Under the pieces are notes generated by a model. The model saw only the letters and a program-made list of their open reading frames with translations. It was not told the DNA's origin and made no database searches. A stretch of DNA of 64,000 nucleotides from Methylocystis sp. MJC1. Lineage in GTDB: Bacteria; Pseudomonadota; Alphaproteobacteria; Rhizobiales; Beijerinckiaceae. Shown piece after piece: positions 7,728 through 16,097 of the stretch (the first letter of the stretch is position 1; each line of letters begins with the position of its first letter). Position numbers and translations under genes: made by a program. The DNA lies in assembly GCF_026427715.1 (NCBI RefSeq), contig NZ_CP107558.1:719001-783000 (forward strand), given 5' to 3'.

Positions 7728-8878
7728 TAGTGCAAATTTAGCGGGGCGCGCGAAGCAGCGCGGAGATTTTCCCCGGCGGCGTCGAGGTAAAGGCCCGCAT
7801 CACCGCCGTTGGCGATTATGTATTTGACGAACCACTGCAGGAGATGTAGCTTCAGAGTCAAGGAGCTAGATCAATGTCCGTTCTGTCGAAACCTTACTTT
7901 CATTGCGAGGAAGCCGCTTTCGCCCATCTCGAAAGCATCCTGTGGCCGAATGGCCCGGGTTGCCCGCACTGCAGTTCGGTTTCTGAGAAGCACTACGACC
8001 TTCGCAAGACGCGTCTCGGCCTTCGCAAGTGCTGCAACTGCCGCAAACAATTCACGGTGAAGGTTGGGACCGTTTTCGAGTCCGCGCATATCCCGCTCAA
8101 CAAGATGCTTCAGGCCGTCTACCTCATGTCGGCTTCGAAGAAGGGCATTAGCGCCCATCAACTGCATCGCGTTCTAGAGGTTCAGTATAAGACTGCGTGG
8201 TTCCTCGCCCATCGCATCCGCGAAGCCATGCGCGACGGCACGCTTGCCCCCATGGGCGGCGCTGGCAACGTTGTGGAGGCCGATGAAACCTACTTCGGCG
8301 AGACGGAGGTTCAGCCGACCCTCACCAAGGAAGGCAAGCCATATAAGTCTCGCCGCCGCAAGTTCGGCCCTGCCGGCAAGCGCGCGGTTGTCGCCCTTGT
8401 TGAGCGCGGCGGCTCGGTTCGCTCCTTCCACGTTGATAAGGCCACAAAGGCGAATGTCGCTTCGATCGTCGAGGAGAACATTGACCGCGAAGCTTCGCTC
8501 TACACCGACGAAAGCGGCCTCTATCCAGAGGTTGGCAAGAAGTTTGCGGATCACGCCACGGTTCGCCACAGTGCCGACGAATATGTTCGCGGTGACGTGC
8601 ACACGAACACGATTGAGGGCTACTTCAGCATCTTCAAGCGCGGTATGAAAGGCGTCTACCAGCTTTGCTGCGAGAAGCATCTTCACCGCTACCTCGCGGA
8701 GTTTGATTTCCGCTACAACAATCGTTCGAAGCTTGGTTGTGAGGATCAGGAGCGCGGCGATCGTGCGTTGAAGGGCATCAGTGGCAAGCGGTTGACGTAT
8801 AAGGGGCCTAGTCAAGACGACTCGCTCTAAAGGTGCCATTACAATTGGCATACTTGAAAAAGCGGACGTAATGCACTA
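7728..8878 (+). mobile_element. IS1595-type insertion sequence, boundaries tentative
   Basis: The transposase gene is intact. The only matching inverted ends I can see are short: TAGTGCA at 7728-7734 and its complement TGCACTA at 8872-8878, with poor similarity inward. I see no 8-base target duplication outside these points. The coding part is well supported; the exact limits are not. Confidence 0.4.
7874..8830 (+). CDS. IS1595-family (ISXO2-like) transposase
   Basis: The 318-residue protein has an N-terminal zinc ribbon (CPHCSS near 32-37 and RKCCNCRKQF near 51-60), a linker KVGTVFESAHIPLNKML, and the ISXO2-like DDE domain. Catalytic acids are in VVEADETYFG and YTDESGLY, with the NTIEGYFSIFKRGMKG motif giving the third site (Asn). 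The full length and lack of frameshifts suggest a functional enzyme. It stands at the left edge of the mobile-element island, next to the PepSY/two-component operon. Confidence 0.92.
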   Translation: MSVLSKPYFHCEEAAFAHLESILWPNGPGCPHCSSVSEKHYDLRKTRLGLRKCCNCRKQFTVKVGTVFESAHIPLNKMLQAVYLMSASKKGISAHQLHRVLEVQYKTAWFLAHRIREAMRDGTLAPMGGAGNVVEADETYFGETEVQPTLTKEGKPYKSRRRKFGPAGKRAVVALVERGGSVRSFHVDKATKANVASIVEENIDREASLYTDESGLYPEVGKKFADHATVRHSADEYVRGDVHTNTIEGYFSIFKRGMKGVYQLCCEKHLHRYLAEFDFRYNNRSKLGCEDQERGDRALKGISGKRLTYKGPSQDDSL

Positions 8879-8974
8879 CGATTTTGTTGTGCGCCCCTCG
8901 CTTGGTGATATGAGCCCCTGGGCACTTTCGACGGAATAGCCAAGATCGCGGATTGCGCGGGGCACACATCTCCT

Positions 8975-9225
8975 CTAATAGTAATATGTATTCCCGCTTC
9001 GCCACAGATCGTATTCGTACGTGACTCGATCTCGGATCAGATCATACGATCTCGTATCGTTTCGCTCCCACTTCCGCTGTATAGCCCAAGCGCAATAGTC
9101 TGCTACTTGCAAGCATGGGTCGGCATGGGCTGGCATGAAATCAGTGCGCCATGTTTGTGGCTTGCGCGTCTGCTTCAGCACATCGCCAACCGATTCCTCA
9201 AAGGCTATTCTTTCCCGCCATCTTT
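8975..9225 (-). pseudogene. DUF3800 gene, C-terminal remnant
   Basis: About 83 codons ending in HADPCLQVADYCAWAIQRKWE, TRSYDLIRDRV and a final YYY match the C-terminal third of DUF3800 proteins (predicted RNase H-like nucleases often linked to mobile DNA). No start codon belongs to this piece. The matching N-terminal piece is on the same strand at 10207-10410, with a decayed IS481-type element between. About 90 middle codons are missing. Confidence 0.7.
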
Positions 9226-9248
9226 TCCAGCGAATGGAAGGATGCGCT

Positions 9249-10204
9249 ATGGGCCAGGTTCTCCACGGGAGCGCCCGCACGACTGAGGCGGTGCGTCGAG
9301 CGATACAACATAGTCAAGAGAGCCTGAGAGCTCTCGCCAAGCGGTATGGCGTCAACCAGAAGACGATCGCCAAGTGGAAGAAGCGGGCGTCGGTTTGCGA
9401 CGAGCGCACGGGGCCTAAAGAGACCAGATCCACGGTTCTCACGATCGAGGAGGAGGCGATCATTGTCGCCTTCCGCCGTCACACATTGCTGCCCTTGGAC
9501 GACTGCCTCTATGCCCTCCAGGCGACTATTCCCCACCTGACGCGATCGTCGCTGCATCGCTGTCTTCAGCGCCACGGCATCTCACGGTTGCCGAGCGTCG
9601 AGGGCGAGGTCTCCGCCAAGCGGAAGTTCAAAGCCTATCCGATTGGCTATTTCCATATCGACATCGCCGAAGTGCGCACGGCCGAAGCCAAGCTCTACAT
9701 GTTCGTGGCGATCGACCGAACGTCGAAATTCGCTTTCGTCGAACTGCATGAGAAGGCCACGACGCGGATCGCCGCCGACTTCCTGTTCGCGTTGATCAAT
9801 AATGGAACGCACTTTACTGATCCCCGCGCGAGACCTGGACCCCTGCGGAAATCAAGCAAATGCTGGCGGAGGGGCGACCCTTCAGGGCGCATGCGTTCGA
9901 GTTCGCCTGCGCCCGCGCCGATATCGATCATCGCCTGACCAAGCCCAAGCATCCTTGGACCAATGGTCAGGTTGAGCGCATGAGCCGCACGATCAAGGAA
10001 GCGACGGTTAAGCGCTACTTCTATGAAACGCACGTAGAGCTGCGAACGCATCTCGACCACTTCGTCACCGCATACAATTTCGCCCGCCGCTTGAAGACCC
10101 TCAAAGGCCTCACGCCGTACGAATTCATCTGCAAACTCTGGACGAAAGAGCCAGACAGATTCATACTCGATCCGCTCCATCAGATGCCGGGACTAAACAT
10201 CTAA
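9249..10204 (+). pseudogene. IS481-family transposase, inactivated
   Basis: The frame starting MGQVLHGSARTTEAVRRAI has an N-terminal helix-turn-helix (ESLRALAKRYGVNQKTIAKW) and an integrase core with the first catalytic Asp in FHIDIAEVRT. Compared with the family, about 12-13 codons that carry the second Asp (usually in a VLTDNG motif) are missing between FALIN and NGTHF. A one-base loss near 9835 then shifts the frame. Conserved sequence resumes in the other frame (MLAEGRPFRAHAFEF, PWTNGQVERM with the catalytic Glu, ending PGLNI at 10204). The right end is probably CTAACA at 10201-10206; a left terminus is not visible. Confidence 0.85.
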
Positions 10205-10206
10205 CA

Positions 10207-10410
10207 GGCTGCTTGTCAGTGGTGGCGTGGGAAATATTCTCCAACCTCTGCCCCTTCCCAAGCCAATTTTCGCCTTAAATCCAATAGGCTCTGAGCGACG
10301 GAGCAACTCTCCATCGTAACTGTGCAAAGGATGAAAAACCGGCTTACATTTGGCTCGCGATTGAACGCGAAGCAACCGGCTTCATCAGCAAAGACAAATG
10401 TGTCTGGCAT
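10207..10410 (-). pseudogene. DUF3800 gene, N-terminal remnant
   Basis: From the ATG at 10410 the frame reads MPDTFVFADEAGCFAF, then SRFFILCTVTM and KLAWEGAEVGEYF, which is the N-terminal pattern of DUF3800 proteins with the putative catalytic Asp-Glu in FADEAG. It then stops early. Removing one C from the CCC run near 10230 restores FHATTDKQP, the expected DUF3800 continuation, right up to the IS481 end. So a one-base insertion and the IS both damage the gene. Its start is 12 bases from the divergent small ORF at 10423. Confidence 0.72.
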
Positions 10411-10422
10411 AGGGAGTGATTC

Positions 10423-10623
10423 GTGGCAGCCAGGGAATCCAAACTTAACAAGAAATCTCAGGGTCAGTCATTCATCGAAACGGCCAAGGCACTCGGCTGC
10501 GACGAATCCGAAGAGCGCTTTGACGAAGCACTCAAGAAGGTCGTACGGCATGAAGAACCTAGCAAGAAAGAAAAGGATCGATCGAATGTGCGAAGTCAAG
10601 AACAACGCAAAGACAAAGGCTGA
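10423..10623 (+). CDS. Small conserved-type protein next to DUF3800
   Basis: A GTG start preceded by GGGAG encodes 66 residues. The core FIETAKALGCDESEERFDEALKK is predicted helical and acidic; the tail is Lys/Arg/Glu-rich and probably disordered. Small proteins with this core pattern (F-E-A-LG-DE-E-FD--L) occur beside DUF3800 genes in Rhizobiales as far as I recall; function unknown. The gene diverges from the broken DUF3800 gene and shares its short promoter gap. Confidence 0.6.
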   Translation: MAARESKLNKKSQGQSFIETAKALGCDESEERFDEALKKVVRHEEPSKKEKDRSNVRSQEQRKDKG

Positions 10624-10690
10624 TCAGCTTATCGAAGCGATAAATAAGCTGACCAGCGCTGTTCAAGGTATTCTGTCTATAGAATCTTAG
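10550..10690 (+). CDS. Candidate 46-residue ORF overlapping the previous gene
   Basis: An ATG at 10550 with AAGAAGG nine bases upstream opens a shifted frame that overlaps the 66-residue ORF by 74 bases and continues past it. The product has a basic N-terminus (KNLARKKRIDR) and an amphipathic helix-like C-terminus (KADQLIEAINKLTSAVQGIL). I recognise no family. It could be a small gene or chance. Confidence 0.3.
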   Translation: MKNLARKKRIDRMCEVKNNAKTKADQLIEAINKLTSAVQGILSIES

Positions 10691-10989
10691 AGAGCAATGA
10701 AAGATGCGCCTGAAAAGCAACCCCAGGCACTTCCAGAGCGGTCCCCATAGCAAGACGCGCCTTTCAGTGAAAGATGAACTACATCGCGCCCAAAAACTGA
10801 GCCTGGGCCAATTGGTGAGTGCCGCCCAGTCGTAACCGATGCCGATAATGTGCCCTCGTTCGCCTCATATGTCCCAACATAAAAAAGCGCGGCATCTCCT
10901 CCTGTAAGAAGCCCATCTCTAAGGGTAACTACGCCAGCTCCTTGCCCAAGCGGTGTCTGGAATCGAACGCTATAAAGGCCGTTCTTCAC
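10687..10989 (-). CDS. GrlR-like regulatory protein
   Basis: The 100-residue protein begins MKNGLYSVRFQTPLGQGAGVV and has GGDAALFYVGTYEANEG and a final SFIAL-type strand. This is the GrlR family pattern, named for the negative regulator of the enterobacterial LEE type III secretion system; many homologues occur in bacteria without that system. The start is GTG at 10989 with GGAG upstream. The coding region is AT-richer than the flanking chromosome and lies in the mobile-element island. No secretion gene is nearby, so its target here is unknown. Confidence 0.78.
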   Translation of the reverse strand: MKNGLYSVRFQTPLGQGAGVVTLRDGLLTGGDAALFYVGTYEANEGTLSASVTTGRHSPIGPGSVFGRDVVHLSLKGASCYGDRSGSAWGCFSGASFIAL

Positions 10990-11110
10990 GAAGAGTCTCC
11001 TCTGTCAGAAACTGACAAGGAGCCTACTCGATTCTCCATGGTTCGCAAACTACACAATCGCAACCGGCTGTCAAGAATAAAATCCTATTAGGGGAAAAAA
11101 TTCAGGATCG

Positions 11111-11602
11111 CTAATACCGCGCCTTCTTCGGCCAACGCTTCGGCCACAGCCGGATGTAGTCGGGCGTATCCTCCTCGTCGATGTCCGCCTCGCTGACTTC
11201 GACCTTCCCGCGCACTGAGACCCCGACGCGATGCACGCTTTCGGGGTCGCCCGACATCAGCGGGTGCCAGGGGGGCAGGGGCTTGCCGGCGTCGCGCAGC
11301 ACATAGGCGCAGGTCGGCGGCAGCCAGTCGATCTCCTGCAGCTTCTTCAAGGTCAAGCGCACGCAATCGGGCACATGGTCGCGACGGTTCTTATAGTCGC
11401 CGCATTGGCAGGATTCGTGGTCCAGCATCTTGCAGGAGACGCTCGTATGGTAGATTGCGCCGGTGTCCTCATCCTCGAGCTTTACCAGGCAGCAGCGCCC
11501 GCAACCGTCGCAGAGCTTCTCCCATTGTGCGCGCGTAAGTTCCGATAGCGGCTTTTCCCAAAATGGGGTCGCCGCGCCTTTTTCGCCTTTTTCCCCTGAC
11601 AT
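11111..11602 (-). CDS. YcgN-family cysteine cluster protein (UPF0260)
   Basis: The 163-residue protein has the family Cys cluster CDGCGRCCLVKLED near residue 32, a further CKMLD and SCQCGDY group, and CVRLT and PTCAYV Cys residues. The length and the ending (DYIRLWPKRWP) match YcgN/UPF0260. Members are thought to bind a metal or Fe-S cluster; no biochemical role is established. It is divergent from the PBP1A gene. Confidence 0.92.
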   Translation of the reverse strand: MSGEKGEKGAATPFWEKPLSELTRAQWEKLCDGCGRCCLVKLEDEDTGAIYHTSVSCKMLDHESCQCGDYKNRRDHVPDCVRLTLKKLQEIDWLPPTCAYVLRDAGKPLPPWHPLMSGDPESVHRVGVSVRGKVEVSEADIDEEDTPDYIRLWPKRWPKKARY

Positions 11603-11740
11603 TCTTCCCTGTCCGGCTGTTCCGCCATCGGGCGGAAACCATAATCGGAATGGGGGGCCGCGCCGGCGTCGTCAAGATGGTTTAAAAGATGCTAACGTTG
11701 CGCGCCGCGATTTAATTGTTCCGCCGGGAGCCTGCGAGCC

Positions 11741-13963
11741 TTGTTCGAGCGTCTTTGGTCCTCGCCCTTTGTGAAGCGCATCAGGCGCATTCTGCTGTCG
11801 GCGGACGCGCTCATCGATTCGAGCGTCTTCGACAGCGGCCGCAGGTCGCGCGAGCTTTACGAGAATTTCTCGACCTTCATGGAGCGGTTCCATGTCTCGG
11901 GCTTCGCGCGCCTCGGGGTCGAGCTTGCCTGCGAAACGCTCACCTGGGGCGTCATCGGGCTGATCGGCATGGCGGCGCTCGCAAGCTCGGCCTTCCAAAT
12001 GACCAGCGAGGGCGACTGGCTGAAGCAGACCGATCTCGCCGTCACCTTCCTGGACCGCTACGGCAATGAAGTCGGCCAGCGCGGCATCAAGCACGACGAC
12101 GCCGTGCCGCTCGAGGAATATCCCGACTATCTCATCAAGGCCGTGCTCGCGACGGAGGATCGCCGCTTCTACGAGCATTTCGGCATAGACGTGATCGGCA
12201 CGGCGCGCGCGCTGACGGTCAATGCGCGCTCCTCCGGCGTGGTGCAGGGCGGCTCCTCCATCACGCAGCAGCTCGCAAAGAATCTCTTTCTCTCCAACGA
12301 GCGCACATTCACCCGCAAGATCAACGAGGCCTTTCTCGCCTTGTGGCTGGAGCACCACCTCACCAAGCGCGAGATCCTCAAGCTTTACCTCGATCGCGTC
12401 TATATGGGCGGCGGCGCTTTCGGCATTCAGGCGGCGGCGGAGTTTTACTTCGGCAAGTCGGTCAAGGACGTCACGCTCGCGGAGGCGGCGATGCTCGCCG
12501 GCCTGTTCAAGGCCCCGACAAAATACGCCCCGCACAATAATCTTCCCGCGGCCCGCGCACGCGCCAATGACGTGCTCAACAATCTGGTCGACGCTGGCTT
12601 CATGACCGAGAGCCAGGTCATCGCGGCGCAAAAGAGCCCGGCCACGCCCGTTGATCGCCAGCGGCAGGATAGTCCCGACTGGTATCTCGACTTTGCCTAT
12701 GGCGAGATTCGCAAGCTCGCTTCCGCCGGCAAGCTTGGCGAAAATCGCGTGCTCGCGGTTCGCACGGCGCTCGATTCGAATGTGCAAAAGCGCGCGGACG
12801 AGGTCATCGAGAAAAATCTACGCGAGCAAGGCCGCTCTTATCATGTCAAGCAGGCGGCGATGGTCGTGATGGAGCCGGACGGCGCCGTGCGCGCCATTAT
12901 CGGCGGCCGCGACTACGGCGCGAGCCAGTTCAATCGCGCCACCGACGGCTCGCGTCAGCCGGGCTCTTCATTCAAGCCTTATGTCTATCTCACGGCGCTG
13001 ATGACGGGTCGCTTCAAGCCCACGACCATCGTCACCGACCGGCCGACCTGCATCGGCAATTACTGCGTTCACAACTATAGCGGCGGCTACGCCGGCTCGC
13101 TGCCGCTCTATATGGCGCTGGCGAAATCGCTTAATACCGTCGCAATCCAGCTCTCGCAGGCGATCGGCAACGGAGACTCGCGCGTCGGCCGCGCCAAGAT
13201 TATCGAGACTTGCCGCAAGCTCGGCATCACGACGCCGCTCGAGGACACGCCATCCCTGCCGGTCGGTCAGAGCGACGTCATCCTCATCGAACATTCCTCC
13301 GCCTACGCCGCCTTCGTGAACGGCGGCAAGCGCGTCATTCCTTTCGCCGCCGTCGAAATCCGCAATCGCCAAGGGGATCTGCTCTATCGCCGCGACCGTG
13401 ACGCGCCGCCGCAAAAGCAGGTATTGCCTTACGAGAAAGTCGTGGACCTGGCCGGCATGATGAAGAAGGTGGTGGAAGAGGGCACTGGCAAACGGGCGCA
13501 GCTTGGCGAGGGCATCGACGTCATCGGCAAAACCGGCACGACCAATGGTTATAAGGACGCTTGGTTCTGTGGCTATTCCGGCACGATGGGCGGTTGCGTC
13601 TGGTATGGCAACGACGACAATGAGCCCATGAACAACATGACCGGCGGCACGCTGCCGGCCGGCACCTGGCACGACGTCATGGCCTATGCGCATCAGGGCG
13701 TGGCGCTCAAGCCCATCGTCGGGCTGACGCCGCAAGCCAAACCGGAGGCCGCCACAGTCAGCGCGAACGGCGCGAAGCCGCTGGAGCTCGGCGGCGCCCC
13801 GCAACGGCCGGCGACCCTCTCCAAGGGCGCTGCGCAGGCCCTGGAATCGATCGAGAAGAAGGCGCGGAGCGCGACGGCGGGCAAGCAGAGCTCGCTTTAC
13901 GCGCCGGCGACGATCGCGCAGACGCGCGGGCACGACTTCCCCACGGTCGGCGCCGTCGAATAG
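11741..13963 (+). CDS. Penicillin-binding protein 1A-type transglycosylase/transpeptidase
   Basis: The 740-residue class A PBP polymerises and cross-links peptidoglycan. It has a cytoplasmic N-terminus, one membrane helix at about 68-90, a GT51 domain with the catalytic Glu in EDRRFYEHFGID, GGSSITQQLAKNLFLS and RKINEAFLALWLE. The transpeptidase domain has SSFK (in QPGSSFKPYVY), SLN (in KSLNTVAIQL) and KTGTTNGYKDAWF. The tail after about 660 is low complexity. The start is TTG at 11741 with GGGAG ten bases upstream. Confidence 0.93.
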   Translation: MFERLWSSPFVKRIRRILLSADALIDSSVFDSGRRSRELYENFSTFMERFHVSGFARLGVELACETLTWGVIGLIGMAALASSAFQMTSEGDWLKQTDLAVTFLDRYGNEVGQRGIKHDDAVPLEEYPDYLIKAVLATEDRRFYEHFGIDVIGTARALTVNARSSGVVQGGSSITQQLAKNLFLSNERTFTRKINEAFLALWLEHHLTKREILKLYLDRVYMGGGAFGIQAAAEFYFGKSVKDVTLAEAAMLAGLFKAPTKYAPHNNLPAARARANDVLNNLVDAGFMTESQVIAAQKSPATPVDRQRQDSPDWYLDFAYGEIRKLASAGKLGENRVLAVRTALDSNVQKRADEVIEKNLREQGRSYHVKQAAMVVMEPDGAVRAIIGGRDYGASQFNRATDGSRQPGSSFKPYVYLTALMTGRFKPTTIVTDRPTCIGNYCVHNYSGGYAGSLPLYMALAKSLNTVAIQLSQAIGNGDSRVGRAKIIETCRKLGITTPLEDTPSLPVGQSDVILIEHSSAYAAFVNGGKRVIPFAAVEIRNRQGDLLYRRDRDAPPQKQVLPYEKVVDLAGMMKKVVEEGTGKRAQLGEGIDVIGKTGTTNGYKDAWFCGYSGTMGGCVWYGNDDNEPMNNMTGGTLPAGTWHDVMAYAHQGVALKPIVGLTPQAKPEAATVSANGAKPLELGGAPQRPATLSKGAAQALESIEKKARSATAGKQSSLYAPATIAQTRGHDFPTVGAVE

Positions 13964-13973
13964 CGAGGGCCAA

Positions 13974-14612
13974 GTGTTGCTGCACGTGGAACGGCAAGTA
14001 AGACGCCCAGCGAAACGCCGCGCGATCGACCGCCCTTATGCAAAATATTTCCAGGCGGCTACGGTCATGATGGTCGGGCTCGCGCTCGGGCTGCTGGCGA
14101 CGATCGTTTCGCTCAATTCCGGCCATGGCTTCAACGCGCTGCGGGCCGGCCCGTGGACAGCCTGGCCCTCCGTGGGCGGCGGCAATGCCGATCCTTACGC
14201 CCGCGCCGTGGTCGCGCGTTCGGGAGAAGCGCCACTCGGACGCGACCAGGGCTTGGCCTTCATCGCCACGGCGGATTCGACCGGCGCGCCGCTCGACGGC
14301 GCATGCGAATATGCCGTGGCCGATCCGCTGCCGCCGGCGCGTTTCTGGACGCTTTCGCTTGCGACGCCGACCGGCGGGCTCATCGATAATCCGACGGGTC
14401 GCTACGGCTTTTCGTCCGTCGATATCTTGCGGCGTGAGGGCGGCGGCCTCGAGGTCGTGATCGCCCGCAACGCCCGCGCCGGCAATTGGTTGTCGCCAGG
14501 AGAGGCGCGTAAATTCGTGCTCATGCTGCGGCTCTATGATACCCCGCTGGACGTCGAAGCCCGGCCCGATCCCAACAACTTTCCTGCAATCGTGAAGCTG
14601 AAGTGCGCCTAG
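13974..14612 (+). CDS. DUF1214 domain protein
   Basis: GTG start with GAGG upstream, 10 bases after the PBP1A stop. The 212-residue protein has one N-terminal membrane helix (VMMVGLALGLLATIVSL, about 32-48) and a periplasmic DUF1214 region (PPARFWTLSLATPTGGLI, then YGFSSVDILR, then RLYDTPLDV). DUF1214 and DUF1254 usually form one protein; here they are split over two genes. Function is unknown. It overlaps the next gene by 10 bases. Confidence 0.85.
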   Translation: MLLHVERQVRRPAKRRAIDRPYAKYFQAATVMMVGLALGLLATIVSLNSGHGFNALRAGPWTAWPSVGGGNADPYARAVVARSGEAPLGRDQGLAFIATADSTGAPLDGACEYAVADPLPPARFWTLSLATPTGGLIDNPTGRYGFSSVDILRREGGGLEVVIARNARAGNWLSPGEARKFVLMLRLYDTPLDVEARPDPNNFPAIVKLKCA

Positions 14613-15193
14613 CTCTCCCCGACCGCTTTTTCGATTATTTGCCCTGGGCCGCAGCCACGCTGCTCGTCGCAGGCATCGTGCATATCGTTTCCGTGCTGCT
14701 GATGCCGACGCTCGCGCCGCGCGACGCCTATGCGCGCACGCTCGCGGCTGTCGGGGACGCGCCGACGGGGCTCGTCGCCCTGCCGCCCATGGCCCCGGAC
14801 GCCGAGCCTTTGCCCTTCGAAGACCCGGCCTTCGCCGAGGGGGTCTGCGTCTATGACTTGTCCAAAGGAATGCTGCGGGTGACGGCGCCGGCGGATGGTG
14901 AGGATTATCTGGCGCTCTCTTTCCACGCCCGCGGCAGCCGCATCTATCACGCCATCACCGACCGCGCGGCGATCAAGGGCAAGATCGATATCGTGATCGG
15001 AGACGAGAGGCAGATGGACGCTTTACAAAGCGCCAGCGACGAAGCGCCGCAGCAGGAGGTGCGTCTCACCGCGCCGTCGAAGCGCGGCTTTGTGCTGGTG
15101 CGCTCTCTGGCGAAGCGCCCATCCGATATGGCGCGCGCGCGCGAGCGGCTTGCCTCGGTGATCTGCGAGCGCGTTGATCCGCCGAAGGATTAG
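14603..15193 (+). CDS. DUF1254 domain membrane protein
   Basis: The 196-residue protein begins with a membrane helix (YLPWAAATLLVAGIVHIVSVLLM, about 13-35) followed by a DUF1254-like domain (RDAYARTLAAVGDAPT, then CVYDLSKGMLRVTAP, YLALSFHARGSRIYHAITDRA). Its GTG start overlaps the end of the DUF1214 gene by 10 bases, so the pair is probably translated together and acts as one unit in the envelope. The gene ends before a family C repeat. Confidence 0.84.
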   Translation: MRLALPDRFFDYLPWAAATLLVAGIVHIVSVLLMPTLAPRDAYARTLAAVGDAPTGLVALPPMAPDAEPLPFEDPAFAEGVCVYDLSKGMLRVTAPADGEDYLALSFHARGSRIYHAITDRAAIKGKIDIVIGDERQMDALQSASDEAPQQEVRLTAPSKRGFVLVRSLAKRPSDMARARERLASVICERVDPPKD

Positions 15194-15239
15194 CGGCGCG
15201 TCCAGTGGCGCGCGTTGCACGCGTGCGATTGGTTTGGTT

Positions 15240-15342
15240 GTCATTCCCGGCGCTCGCAAAGTGAGCGATCGAGAATCAATAGCAAAACCAGTGTGTTGTG
15301 GCTATGGATTCCCGGTCGGGATTTCAGCCCGCCGGGAATGAC
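15240..15342 (-). repeat. Dispersed repeat family C, copy C2 (inverted)
   Basis: On the minus strand this reads GTCATTCCCGGCGGGCTGAA at one end and GCGCCGGGAATGAC at the other, with GGAATCCATAGCC and CTGGTTTTGC inside, matching copies at 3797-3935 and 49368-49602. The complementary ends allow a long hairpin in RNA from either strand. It fills the gap between two convergent genes, where it may terminate both. Confidence 0.8.
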
Positions 15343-15378
15343 TTGGCCCGGCGAGAGCTATTCAAACGTTCAACGGCG

Positions 15379-15777
15379 TCAGTTGTCTTGCGGCAAATCC
15401 GGCAGCGGTAGAATCTCGATCCCCTCTTCGAGCAGCGCCTTGGCCTCCTCGAAGGTGGCGCGACCCCGGATCGGGCGGCGCTCCGCATCGCCCTCTTCGA
15501 TGGCGCGGGCCTCGTCAGGGAAACGGTCGCCGACATCCTCCGTCCCCGCGACGGCTTGCTCCCGCAATTCCTTGATCATCTGGCGCAGGCGAGCGGGGGC
15601 GTCTTCACGCCGGCTTCGCGCTACATGCGGCGCCATCACGCCGCGCGTGACTTTCTCCGAAGCGCAGAAAGGGCAGGAGACGAGATGCCGTTCGGCCTGT
15701 TTCTCGAAGGTTTCGCTGTCGCGAAACCAACCGTCAAATCGGTGCCCTTCGTCGCAAACGAGCGTGTAACGGATCAT
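15379..15777 (-). CDS. DUF1178 family protein
   Basis: The 132-residue protein starts MIRYTLVCDEGHRFDGWFRDSE and has a second Cys pair in SCPFCASEKVTRGVMAP, so the N-terminal third probably folds as a zinc ribbon. The rest is a charged helical tail ending ILPLPDLPQDN. DUF1178 proteins are frequent in Alphaproteobacteria and have no assigned function. The start codon overlaps the glutaredoxin stop by 4 bases, giving a comF-grxC-DUF1178 operon. Confidence 0.92.
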   Translation of the reverse strand: MIRYTLVCDEGHRFDGWFRDSETFEKQAERHLVSCPFCASEKVTRGVMAPHVARSRREDAPARLRQMIKELREQAVAGTEDVGDRFPDEARAIEEGDAERRPIRGRATFEEAKALLEEGIEILPLPDLPQDN

Positions 15778-16043
15778 TCTTTCGCTCCTGCGGCGAGGAG
15801 AGGATCAAGTCCGCCCTCGCTGTCGAGCGCATAGAGGTCGTCGCAGCCGCCGATATGTTTGTCGCCGATGAAAATCTGCGGGACGGAGGTGCGGCCGTTG
15901 GCGCGTTCGCTCATCGCCCGACGGCCGGCGGGATCTCCAGCGACGCTGATTTCCTCGAACGCCGCGCCCTTCTGAGTCAGCAGCCGCTTGGCCGCGATGC
16001 AATAGGGGCAGGTCGGGGTCGTGTAGATTTCGATACGCGCCAT
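15774..16043 (-). CDS. grxC: Glutaredoxin 3
   Basis: The 89-residue thioredoxin-fold protein has the redox site CPYC (residues 11-14), the TVPQIF-type cis-Pro loop (TSVPQIFIGDKHIGG) and GGCDDLYALDSEG, all typical of GrxC. It reduces disulfides and glutathione adducts using glutathione in the cytoplasm. It lies between comF and the DUF1178 gene, an order common in Alphaproteobacteria. Confidence 0.94.
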   Translation of the reverse strand: MARIEIYTTPTCPYCIAAKRLLTQKGAAFEEISVAGDPAGRRAMSERANGRTSVPQIFIGDKHIGGCDDLYALDSEGGLDPLLAAGAKE

Positions 16044-16097
16044 TTTGGGGGAAGGCCTGGACCTATGGTTTCGTTGGCCCCGCTTATAGCCCTGATG

